NCBI GenBank assembly: GCA_002774185.1
Contig: PEZG01000020.1
Location: 1-19,206 of the forward strand
Source: Candidatus Roizmanbacteria bacterium CG09_land_8_20_14_0_10_41_9
Lineage (GTDB): Bacteria; Patescibacteriota; Microgenomatia; UBA1406; GWC2-37-13
Direction: 5' to 3'
Length of the DNA stretch: 19,206 nucleotides
Shown here: positions 12,864 to 19,206 of the stretch, piece after piece
How the letters are laid out: each line of letters opens with the position of its first letter
Numbering within the stretch: the first letter of the stretch is position 1
The notes under the pieces: generated by a model
What the model saw: the letters and a program-made list of their open reading frames with translations, nothing else
The model's database searches: none
What the model was told of the DNA's origin: nothing
Program-made: the position numbers and the translations under genes

Positions 12864-12964
12864 ACCAAGGGTTTGTTTTACCACTAAACTATTCAGGCGA
12901 ATTTTGAAATATTTTATCATTATAACATGCTAAGTATCGGTATATCAGTATGAAACTGATTCTC

Positions 12965-13660
12965 TTACTTTTTCCCAAGCTTTGCTATAAAACCCCCGTA
13001 TCCAATCCAGCGGCTTTCTTTAGCTAAGTTGTCATCGTGGTTAAATCTCGACAAGAGTTCGTAATCAAAACCCCTCTGTGCTGCTAACTGCTCTAATGAC
13101 TCTGAAGTTGTTGGAAACTCTACCCAAAGAACTTCTCCGTACTCCATCGCTATTTTTCGTACGTTTTCTCTCCATCTACTTCCATCGTCGGTAAATACTT
13201 CTTTTACCGGACCATGCGCCTCATCTAGATAGTGAACTCTCATACAATTAGTAAGGCTCTCCGTCCTTATCAATAAAGACCCTCCACGTACTAAAACTCT
13301 GTTAGCTTCGCTCAATAAGTTAACTCTTTGTTCTGGAGACAGAAAAATGAGCGCATCTTTTGTTAACACGCCGTGAAAACTTTGGTCTCCATATGGTAGC
13401 GTTTCGGCGCAAGCGCACACCCGCTCTGCATGGTAACCGCTATCTAGTAACTTCATACAGTAATCCTGTGCGACGATATGAAATCCTCTGTCATTCAACC
13501 ATCTCGCTTCAATCCCTTGGCCCGAGGTGACATCGAGGATACTCCTACCCCGTAGATTCATCGCCCAAGGAAGAAGAAAATTTCCCGTAAAAGTAGGTTC
13601 TGTCTCATTATAGTGAAGTTCCCAATTCGACATCAGATATCTTACATCTTCTGCCAACAT
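12965..13660 (-). CDS. Class I SAM-dependent methyltransferase (Methyltransf_11-like)
   Basis: 231 aa soluble methyltransferase. Motif I is ILDVTSGQGIE at 41-51 (a DVxSGQG variant of the usual DxGxGxG), the acidic ribose contact is D66 in VAQDYC, and motif II/III is AETLPYGDQSFHGVLTKDAL (85-104, typical of small-molecule or biosynthetic methyltransferases). The GSLLIRTES strand near 126-134 follows. No substrate domain is recognised. A minus-strand TATAAT (13666-13671) lies 5 nt before the ATG at 13658-13660, suggesting a leaderless transcript. It sits downstream of the SpoU gene on the same strand but has its own promoter. Confidence 0.85.
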   Translation of the reverse strand: MLAEDVRYLMSNWELHYNETEPTFTGNFLLPWAMNLRGRSILDVTSGQGIEARWLNDRGFHIVAQDYCMKLLDSGYHAERVCACAETLPYGDQSFHGVLTKDALIFLSPEQRVNLLSEANRVLVRGGSLLIRTESLTNCMRVHYLDEAHGPVKEVFTDDGSRWRENVRKIAMEYGEVLWVEFPTTSESLEQLAAQRGFDYELLSRFNHDDNLAKESRWIGYGGFIAKLGKK

Positions 13661-13713
13661 ACAAAATTATATCATAATAAATACTATAGGAGGTTTATAG
13701 ATGAAAATTCGTT

Positions 13714-14310
13714 TTAGAAATCACAAGCACTTTTATCTTTCAGCCTGTTCATGATCCAATACGAGACAATTGCGGCGGAAACGATGACATTTAATGATTT
13801 ATTGATCCCCCACATCGGGATTTCAACAATCGTATCTACCGTATCCAATGTCTCGGGAAGAATTCCCGATGTCTCATTCCCAACAATGAGCGCAAGCGGA
13901 AACGAATATTCTAATTTTGTGTACCTTATTGCTTTCTTAGATTGTTCAACCGCGATAATTTTGATTTTTGACTTTTGCTTGCCCGCCGTAGCTTCAGCGA
14001 AGGAGGGACTTTTGAATTTTAGATCGGCAATCGCTTCACCTGCCGATCGTTTGTATTCCCACGGCACAACCTTATAGGTTCCAATTGAAGCTTTTTTTAT
14101 GCGGGAGTTTGGCGGAACCTCGGTTTGCCCGCACAGGTATATCTTTTCGACTCCTATGGCATCTGCAAGCCGGAACAGTCCGCCGATGTTATACGTATCG
14201 TAGATGTTCTCCAGGATGAAGTAGATCGGGTGACGTTCTACCTGCTTTATTTTCTCCGATACCTCTGCCTCCCCTACGTCCCGGAGCTGGCGCGCATTGA
14301 GTTTGATCAT
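13714..14310 (-). CDS. SpoU/TrmH-family RNA ribose methyltransferase with an in-frame palindromic insert
   Basis: 198 aa SPOUT enzyme that methylates 2'-OH of tRNA or rRNA, acting as a knotted dimer. Motif 1 is ENIYDTYNIGGLFRLADA (34-51), motif 2 LIVGNETSGI (141-150), motif 3 IPMWGINKSLNVIVSAAI (164-181). The RNA target cannot be fixed: no extra N-terminal RNA-binding domain beyond a short helix is present. Residues about 98-115 carry an insert including SFAEATAGK, encoded by an imperfect palindrome (13982-14007); it sits on a surface loop between conserved strands, so the fold should survive. A TATAAT with TG extension (14317-14322) is 6 nt before the ATG, again leaderless. Confidence 0.9.
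   Translation of the reverse strand: MIKLNARQLRDVGEAEVSEKIKQVERHPIYFILENIYDTYNIGGLFRLADAIGVEKIYLCGQTEVPPNSRIKKASIGTYKVVPWEYKRSAGEAIADLKFKSPSFAEATAGKQKSKIKIIAVEQSKKAIRYTKLEYSFPLALIVGNETSGILPETLDTVDTIVEIPMWGINKSLNVIVSAAIVSYWIMNRLKDKSACDF
13982..14007. repeat. Palindromic element inserted in the SpoU coding sequence
   Basis: CCCGCCGTAGC-TTCA-GCGAAGGAGGG, an imperfect palindrome read in frame as PSFAEATAG. I know this peptide from many CPR proteins where it marks a dispersed palindromic repeat (recollection, not searched). It keeps the reading frame. Confidence 0.7.
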
Positions 14311-14345
14311 TCTAAAATTATACCATTGTTACAAGATAAACCTAC

Positions 14346-14477
14346 TGAAATTCCAAATCACAAATCCCAAATCCCAAACAAATCCCAATTACTAAATTAT
14401 CAAATATTCAAATAATATTGTTTTGAATTTGTGGTTTCGAAATTGTTTGGGATTTGGTGCTTGGAATTTGGATTTTT
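14346..14477. repeat. Intergenic long inverted repeat built of CAAATCC heptads
   Basis: Left arm contains CAAATCA, CAAATCC, CAAATCC, CAAACAA in register (14354-14381). The right arm (14421-14477) is the complement with GTTTGGGATTTGG as the best-matched core. It could form a hairpin of more than 40 bp with mismatches between two divergent genes. A T-run (14473-14480) follows the right arm, so it may also act as a terminator. It lies between SpoU (minus) and the secreted protein (plus). Confidence 0.65.
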
Positions 14478-14495
14478 TTTAAATGTATCCCATAG

Positions 14496-14524
14496 TTGAC
14501 AAATGAAAGGGCCTGTAGTATAAT
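14496..14524 (+). promoter_or_regulatory. Consensus sigma-70 promoter of the secreted protein
   Basis: TTGACA (14496-14501), exactly 17 bp, TATAAT (14519-14524), then 9 nt to the ATG at 14534. It is the strongest promoter in the window and predicts high expression from a leaderless mRNA. Confidence 0.85.
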
Positions 14525-14533
14525 GGACCCACT

Positions 14534-15184
14534 ATGAAAAAACTGTTGCTTTCCTTAGGCGCACTAATCACTTTTTTCTTAGTTTTCTCTTCCGTGAATC
14601 CTGTCCAAGCCCAGTATGGCTACGGAGGTGGAGGCCCTTCCTATTCTATCCTGATTGATAAGATGGTTGGAAAGCCAAGCGTGAATAAAGGAGGAACTAC
14701 CTATGAGTACGTAGATAATTTAACCTCATCGGATCCGAGATTTCAACCGGGGCAAGAAGTCATGTTTCAGGTCAAAATCAAAAATACATCAACAACTAGC
14801 TTAACAAGTGTTACTTTTAAAGATTTTGTACCTGTCTATCTTGAGCCGGTTGAAGGACCCGGATCTTTCGATTCCACAAACCGGACCATCAGCCTTAACG
14901 CCGGAGACTTTGGCACAGATGAGGAAAAGATCTACTATCTCAAAATGAAGGCTGTAGGCCAGGACTCCCTCCCCTCTGACAAGGGACTCTTTTGCATCGT
15001 GAATAAGGCGCAAGTGTATAATGATCAGGCAGCGGACGACGACACGGCTCAACTGTGTATTGAAAAACAGGTGAAAGCTGGCGTAGTCACACCCCAGGCT
15101 GGACCTGAGGCAGGGTTGGTAATCCTGTCCGGCGAACTAGCCTTGCTTGGGCTGGGGATCTTTTTAAAGAAAAGAGTCTCGTAA
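14534..15184 (+). CDS. Secreted surface protein with sortase-like C-terminal tail
   Basis: 216 aa. A signal peptide covers about 1-26, with cleavage likely after VQA. A Gly/Tyr-rich segment (QYGYGGGG) follows, then one Ig-like/DUF11-type beta domain (about 40-170) with the family's KIKNTSTTSLTSVTFKDFVP phrase near 83-102, suggesting a conserved-repeat adhesin-like domain. The C-terminus has PQAGPE (about 187-192), a hydrophobic segment and KKR, a wall-anchor layout in which PQAGPE replaces LPxTG; I expect PKTGPE-like motifs in relatives. Its own consensus promoter suggests abundance. No enzyme motif; function as a surface or adhesion protein is inferred. Confidence 0.7.
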   Translation: MKKLLLSLGALITFFLVFSSVNPVQAQYGYGGGGPSYSILIDKMVGKPSVNKGGTTYEYVDNLTSSDPRFQPGQEVMFQVKIKNTSTTSLTSVTFKDFVPVYLEPVEGPGSFDSTNRTISLNAGDFGTDEEKIYYLKMKAVGQDSLPSDKGLFCIVNKAQVYNDQAADDDTAQLCIEKQVKAGVVTPQAGPEAGLVILSGELALLGLGIFLKKRVS

Positions 15185-15254
15185 TAAATGAGAGTAGGAC
15201 TAAGTGTATGAGATGTGGATATGAAAAGAAGGGTTATTGGTATAAGAACTATAG

Positions 15255-15283
15255 TTGAAAAGTCTTATTAAAAATTATATACT
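15255..15283 (+). promoter_or_regulatory. Promoter of the Tat lipoprotein gene
   Basis: TTGAAA (15255-15260), 17 bp, TATACT (15278-15283), then 11 nt to the ATG at 15295. Confidence 0.65.
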
Positions 15284-15294
15284 ATAAGATAAAT

Positions 15295-16272
15295 ATGGCA
15301 AACAATATAGAGGCTCGAAGGTTTTCACGAAGGACTGTTATAACTGGCATTGGTGCTACTGGCGTCGCATTAATAGCTGGCTGCCGACTTCCTTTTTCGG
15401 CGAGTAAAGAAGCTCCAAAAACTCCAACTCCTAATGCTGAGGCTACAACGCAAGCTGCACAAGTTGAAGCTCTTCAGACGTCTGTTGGACAATTAGCAGA
15501 AAAAAATAGCGAGCTTGAAGCACAAATGAATGCAACTCCAACACCGGAATCTGCTACCCCGCTCGAGAGAATAAATGACTTAGTTTCTGTTTCCGGAATC
15601 CCAAAGAGCATTGATGGGTCAACCGTTGATGTTGCACGTGCAGGTTTTGAAAATGAATTGGGATTAGGCACAGAAGGTTGGGTTGCAGAACCGGGGAAGC
15701 TCCTTGTCGGACCCAATTTCGGTTTCCAGGATAAAACACCTGCTGAAATACAGGAAATGGTCGATAATTCCAACGGAGCAATAGAATATCTCAATCCATT
15801 AAATCAGGATGCGTTTGAAAATGAAGGTCCTTCCTATTTCAACTTGCCGGGAGGCGGATTCATTCTTTCAACCGCAGCCAAAATGACGGTGCAGATAGGA
15901 GATGCTGTTATTGGTCTGGAAGGAGCACCAAGGCATAACTGGATGCTTGTTGTCCGAGGTCAATACGCAGATGGACAAGTGGATACGGATGAGAATTTAA
16001 GAGCAGAGTTTACAAACTATATCCCCCGCCATATCCAAGTGATGGCATATCCGGGAAAACCAAACGGCGGATTTATTTCTGAGGGTCAATTCAACCAGAT
16101 CGCAGAAACCAGCCATACCGGAGGAACCAATTGCGGCGATGCCGGGTGTTCAGATTTATCCGTAGCCATGTTTGATGTAAATACTAAAGCATTTACCGTT
16201 ATCCGACAAAACGGACTAAACGGCGAATGGAACCAGGTATACAGCAACTGGACGAATCCGAATGCAAAATAA
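15295..16272 (+). CDS. Tat-exported lipoprotein of unknown function
   Basis: 325 aa. The N-terminus has the twin-arginine signature FSRRTVI (10-16), a hydrophobic core, and a lipobox ending at Cys30 (LIAGC), so it should cross the membrane folded by the Tat system and be lipid-anchored. A Pro/Thr linker and a short heptad-like coiled coil (about 55-76) follow, then a second TPTPESATP linker. The C-terminal domain (about 90-320) is beta-rich with NCGDAGCSD (279-287) as a close Cys pair that could form a disulfide or bind metal. The RHNWMLVVRGQY segment and repeated acidic patches give no family I recognise. It ends in a bidirectional terminator shared with the convergent gene. Confidence 0.6.
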   Translation: MANNIEARRFSRRTVITGIGATGVALIAGCRLPFSASKEAPKTPTPNAEATTQAAQVEALQTSVGQLAEKNSELEAQMNATPTPESATPLERINDLVSVSGIPKSIDGSTVDVARAGFENELGLGTEGWVAEPGKLLVGPNFGFQDKTPAEIQEMVDNSNGAIEYLNPLNQDAFENEGPSYFNLPGGGFILSTAAKMTVQIGDAVIGLEGAPRHNWMLVVRGQYADGQVDTDENLRAEFTNYIPRHIQVMAYPGKPNGGFISEGQFNQIAETSHTGGTNCGDAGCSDLSVAMFDVNTKAFTVIRQNGLNGEWNQVYSNWTNPNAK

Positions 16273-16300
16273 GAAACGCATTCATTTAAACGGAAAAAAC

Positions 16301-16333
16301 AAACAAGCTCCTTAAAAGGGAGCTTGTTTTTTA
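16301..16333. terminator. Bidirectional rho-independent terminator
   Basis: An 11-bp stem AAACAAGCTCC (16301-16311) / GGAGCTTGTTT (16319-16329) with T-runs on both strands. It serves the Tat lipoprotein gene (plus) and the glycosyltransferase gene (minus). The stop codon and last codons of the minus gene lie within the hairpin (stop at 16312-16314, in the loop region). Confidence 0.9.
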
Positions 16334-17994
16334 TATATGAATATTTTGTCTCCGGTAGGCAAATTTATGGCGTCAATCATTTCAAATCCATAAGGTTTTT
16401 TGTTCAAAAAATACTGTTGGATCTGCTTCCGAACCCTATAATCCCTCATCGCCTCTTGAGGCCCGATATCCTTCAAAGGGATGGCTACGAAATCGATTCC
16501 GTTTACCCATTGTTCAAGATCTGTTTGATTAACAAATTCATTGTTGCCTTTTAAAGTCAACGGAAAGTTCGTATCAACTTCCTGAATGTTTTCCGGGAAT
16601 CCTCTGCCATACTTATATATACTCAGATGAATCGTGGATGTATTCAGATAGGGTTTTTCAATATTGATAAAATAAATAAAGCGTTTTATACCTTTACTAT
16701 GCTCCAATATAAGCGTACCTACTTTGTCGGTTTGCCAATTCTCTTTTTTATAAAGCGCACTTATCGGATCATCCGACAGATAATATATATCCACCCATCC
16801 CACCAATGGAAACTGTATCGCATGTTTAAATTTTGGATAAAACGGAACACCGAAAGAAACGACAAAATACGAAAAAACATAATAAGTTAGGATCGTGCCT
16901 ATTAACAGGCTCTTCCCTATCCTACCGCGGATGTCAACCAAACCCATTGCCATAACGATCGCAATAAATGGCATCATAGGAAACAAAAACCTGACGTTCT
17001 TATTTCCGATGAAAAACGTAAAGAAGATATAACTAATCCCTATCTGTAGCATGAGGATCCTTAATATATTTGTATATTTCCGTGTGAGATTGAGCCTTAT
17101 GACAGAAAAAAGGAACAATAGGAAGCCGATGAAGCTTATCTGAAAAATGATTAGTTGTCTCAAATAAAAAAAGACGTTGTCCCAACTGAATAGAATGGAA
17201 GGATCATCCAGTTCCGGAGTTGAGGTTACTTGTGCTATTTGGATAATGGTTTTCGAGTTTACGTAATACCAAGGTAGGCAAAGTGCCGCGGTAACTATTA
17301 TTCCAAGAAAAATATTTTTCACAATGTCGTATTTGGAAAGCCCATCTTTTTTCACGAGCCCTATCCCAATCGTTAAAACAGGAAAAAGAAAAAAAACAAG
17401 GGATGTCCATTTTGTTAAAAAAGCAAGGCTAAAAAAGACAAAAAATAAAACCGAGCATATCCGGTTTCTTAAATTATCGGATCGTTCAAAAAAATAAAGG
17501 CCCCCTATTACGAAAAAAGTCAGAGGCATATCTGTCATATGGCTTCGGGACTCTCTAAATTCCAAATAAAAAAAACTGAAAAAAACCGTTGATAGAAGCG
17601 CTATTGCCTTATTTTTTGTTAATCTGGCCGTATATATATACACCATGATTAAACTAAGAGAGAAAAAGACCGAACCGGTCAACTGAACAAATTGATAGTT
17701 ATAGTTCCCAAACCAGACAAAGAGCGTTCCGACGATATGGGATAACGGTGGATAATATTTTGATATTGTCAGGAATTCTACAATGGAAAAATTTCCGGGA
17801 AATCCTTTAATATAATCAAAAAAACGCATGCTTAACACCGTATGGAATCCTGCATCATGTGCGGGAGGAACTTTATTCAGGTATATCCAAATACCGTTTG
17901 TAAGGAAGTGAAATAAGATCAAAATGCCTAAGCAGAGAGTATAGAAATCCGGCCGAAAGGCTTTATTTGGGTCATCACAACGGGCCATTTTCAT
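16312..17994 (-). CDS. Polytopic glycosyltransferase, GT39/ArnT-PMT-like
   Basis: 560 aa with roughly ten or more membrane segments. Layout of a GT-C glycosyltransferase using lipid-linked sugar: first loop with AHDAGFHTVL and D47 as the likely catalytic acid, a KYYPPL segment, and FRESRSHMTDMPLTFF then LTKWTSL later in the membrane region. The C-terminal soluble part (about 400-560) is less conserved. It may add sugar to surface proteins or glycolipids; acceptor unknown. ATG at 17992-17994 follows a palindromic -10 (TATAAT at 18001-18006) by 6 nt, with an ATG two codons downstream as alternative. It is divergent from the next envelope gene, so the two may be co-regulated. Confidence 0.75.
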   Translation of the reverse strand: MKMARCDDPNKAFRPDFYTLCLGILILFHFLTNGIWIYLNKVPPAHDAGFHTVLSMRFFDYIKGFPGNFSIVEFLTISKYYPPLSHIVGTLFVWFGNYNYQFVQLTGSVFFSLSLIMVYIYTARLTKNKAIALLSTVFFSFFYLEFRESRSHMTDMPLTFFVIGGLYFFERSDNLRNRICSVLFFVFFSLAFLTKWTSLVFFLFPVLTIGIGLVKKDGLSKYDIVKNIFLGIIVTAALCLPWYYVNSKTIIQIAQVTSTPELDDPSILFSWDNVFFYLRQLIIFQISFIGFLLFLFSVIRLNLTRKYTNILRILMLQIGISYIFFTFFIGNKNVRFLFPMMPFIAIVMAMGLVDIRGRIGKSLLIGTILTYYVFSYFVVSFGVPFYPKFKHAIQFPLVGWVDIYYLSDDPISALYKKENWQTDKVGTLILEHSKGIKRFIYFINIEKPYLNTSTIHLSIYKYGRGFPENIQEVDTNFPLTLKGNNEFVNQTDLEQWVNGIDFVAIPLKDIGPQEAMRDYRVRKQIQQYFLNKKPYGFEMIDAINLPTGDKIFIYKKQAPF

Positions 17995-17995
17995 G

Positions 17996-18007
17996 GTATA
18001 ATTATAC
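17996..18007. promoter_or_regulatory. Palindromic divergent promoter -10
   Basis: GTATAATTATAC is a perfect 12-bp palindrome holding TATAAT in both orientations (plus 17997-18002, minus 18001-18006). The ATGs are 15 nt downstream on plus (18018) and 6 nt downstream on minus (17994). No strong -35 on either side. Confidence 0.6.
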
Positions 18008-18017
18008 TCTGAATCTT

Positions 18018-19206
18018 ATGCGTATTCTAGCCAAAATAAAGATTGATCTTGCCTTGTGGCTGCTTATCATGGCTTCCTTAGCCATTTGCTACCTCAACTA
18101 CACCCCTCAGACGTTTTTATCCGGGTGGGATACCCTTCATCCGGAATTCAACTTTACCCAGTATTTGAGCCGTATTGCCTCTGTATGGCAGGAACACCAG
18201 GGCCTCGGAGCCCCTCCGTCGCAGGCTCATGCTTCAGAAATACCCCGAACAATTATCTCCCTGCTTTTGACGATATTTTTTCCTTTCGAGTTTATGCGGT
18301 ACGGGTATATCTTCCTCATGGTTGTAGCCGGACCGGTTGGAGTATACATGTTTCTTCAATACCTGTTTAAAAACGACCGTGTTAATCCCCATATCTCTCA
18401 AATAAGCGCGTTCTTGGGCGGATTATTTTATTTGCTTAACTTAGGAACCGTGCAGCATTTTATTGTCGTCTTTGAAATGTTTGCGGCAAAATTCGGATTC
18501 CTGGGATTTATTTATCTGTTCGCAACGAAATACATCGACAATGGAAAAAAAAACACCCTTTTTGCCTTCTTGCTTATTATTCTCTGCTCTGCTTCCATGG
18601 CTCACACCGCAACACTATGGTATATCTTTTATGGCGGATTAACCCTGTATACGTTAATCTATGCCTACTTACACACAGATACGAGGAAAATTTTTCTCAA
18701 GCGAGCCGCTCTGCTTCTTACTGTTTGTATCCTGATAAACCTTTATTGGATTCTTCCAAATATGTATTACTCGCTTAATTACGGAAATGACGTGATCACT
18801 TCTAAAATTCATCGCTTATTTACGGAGGAAGCTTACTTAAATAACCGGAGCTATGGCAAGATTTCTGACATACTGATTTTCCGCAATTTCCTTTTTAACT
18901 GGCGTGTTCTGGAAAGCGCGGACATAATGAAAAACGGATCTCTTCTTACCACATCCTTTGAGCTTATGGAATCCTGGAAGAAACACCTACAGAATCCCGG
19001 AATTTTATTGTTGGGATATATTTTTTCTTTTCTATCGATTCTGGGAGCATATATATCAGTAAAAAAAAGGAGTACGGTCGTGATTAGTATTGTTCCGATT
19101 ACCGGCATTTCCATTTTTTTCCTCCTCTCTCACGTACCGGTGTTATCGCAGATTTTTGATTTTTTACGCAGTTCAAATAATATGATGAAAGAAATATTGC
19201 GGTTCC
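18018..19206 (+). CDS. Large polytopic membrane protein (partial), arabinofuranosyltransferase-like
   Basis: 396 codons to the right edge, open throughout; I translated it by hand from the ATG at 18018. It starts with a hydrophobic helix, then the periplasmic-type loop GWDTLHPEFNF and VWQEHQGLGAPPSQAHASE (about 36-75), a pattern I associate with big GT-C-like membrane proteins of CPR bacteria and AftD-like arabinofuranosyltransferases. About seven further hydrophobic segments follow. Asp38 and Glu44 in the first loop are candidate catalytic acids. It is divergent from the GT39-like gene across a palindromic -10. The C-terminus is outside the window, so the soluble domain and total length are unknown. 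Confidence 0.7.
   Translation, partial: MRILAKIKIDLALWLLIMASLAICYLNYTPQTFLSGWDTLHPEFNFTQYLSRIASVWQEHQGLGAPPSQAHASEIPRTIISLLLTIFFPFEFMRYGYIFLMVVAGPVGVYMFLQYLFKNDRVNPHISQISAFLGGLFYLLNLGTVQHFIVVFEMFAAKFGFLGFIYLFATKYIDNGKKNTLFAFLLIILCSASMAHTATLWYIFYGGLTLYTLIYAYLHTDTRKIFLKRAALLLTVCILINLYWILPNMYYSLNYGNDVITSKIHRLFTEEAYLNNRSYGKISDILIFRNFLFNWRVLESADIMKNGSLLTTSFELMESWKKHLQNPGILLLGYIFSFLSILGAYISVKKRSTVVISIVPITGISIFFLLSHVPVLSQIFDFLRSSNNMMKEILRF

Larger units (their letters stand above)
12659..12898 (-). tRNA. Interrupted tRNA-Thr(GGT)-like gene split by 168 bp in the anticodon loop
   Basis: 5' half 12864-12898: acceptor GCCTGAA, D-arm GTTTAGTGGTAAAAC, anticodon stem AACCC and loop TTGGT. 3' half 12659-12695: AA, GGGTT, variable region, T-arm GTGGG-TTCGATT-CCCAC, acceptor TTCAGGC and discriminator T. 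Joined, they give a 72-nt cloverleaf with a perfect 7-bp acceptor stem and anticodon GGT. The body is identical to the tRNA-Thr nested inside it, while the acceptor stem differs at several compensated positions. The intervening 12696-12863 can be called an intron only if it is spliced. A minus-strand TAAAAT/TATAAT cluster (about 12911-12925) fits as promoter. It may be a pseudogene, a spliced gene or an assembly artefact. Confidence 0.65.

Noticed and set aside
12659..12898. Group I intron in the interrupted tRNA
   Set aside because: An AAGATACTACTGG string recalls the S element, and the 5' exon ends in U, but no matching R, P and Q elements are found, the last intron base is not G with the exact cloverleaf junction, and the insert is short and largely occupied by a tRNA.
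13701..13754. 17-codon plus-strand frame with a perfect AGGAGG 6 nt before its ATG
   Set aside because: The Shine-Dalgarno match is striking, but the peptide runs antisense into the SpoU 3' end, no gene follows for it to lead, and local first genes do not use Shine-Dalgarno sequences. Probably chance.
15185..15254. Short open stretch MRCGYEKKGYWYKNYS-like after the secreted protein
   Set aside because: Too short, with no start signal, and it precedes a good promoter for the next gene; treated as intergenic.

Overview
The window looks like a piece of a small, AT-rich genome of the Candidate Phyla Radiation (Patescibacteria), probably within or near Microgenomates. This is inferred from tight gene packing, tRNAs without a fully encoded CCA, an in-frame palindromic 'SFAEATAG' insert in a protein, several small intergenic palindromes, a FAM173-like membrane methyltransferase and large polytopic envelope proteins beside a sortase-like surface protein. 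No marker gene fixes the lineage.

Layout. 1-2426 (minus): the end of a pyrimidine operon, pyrD-pyrK-pyrF, with pyrF running off the left edge. 2493-2577: tRNA-Leu(CAA). 2673-7873: mostly housekeeping genes: a HAD phosphatase, a membrane-anchored methyltransferase, a PAP2 phosphatase, the replicative helicase DnaB with an MBL-fold hydrolase upstream of it, a LOG-family protein and two small hypothetical proteins. 7911-7985: tRNA-His. 7986-12658: an accessory island between two tRNA loci, holding a deacylase plus a GNAT-like protein, a TrpR/YerC-like repressor, a GNAT acetyltransferase, a HicB-HicA toxin-antitoxin pair, an NYN-domain nuclease and an orphan protein. Four degenerate copies of a repeat of about 55 bp, resembling a tRNA 3' end, lie about 640-700 bp apart and divide part of the island into cassette-like units. 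12659-12898: a tRNA-Thr(GGT) gene whose anticodon loop is interrupted by 168 bp that contain a second, complete tRNA-Thr(GGT). 12965-14310: a methyltransferase and a SpoU-type RNA methyltransferase. 14534-19206: envelope genes: a secreted protein with a sortase-like tail, a Tat lipoprotein and two divergent polytopic membrane proteins, the last running off the right edge.

Expression. Most first genes have a good -10 hexamer only 5-11 nt before the start codon and no Shine-Dalgarno sequence, so leaderless mRNAs seem common. One operon-internal gene (8856, minus) has a clear AGGAG. The most unusual observations are the tRNA-within-tRNA locus and the repeat-bounded accessory units. Both are read directly from sequence; their function is inference.
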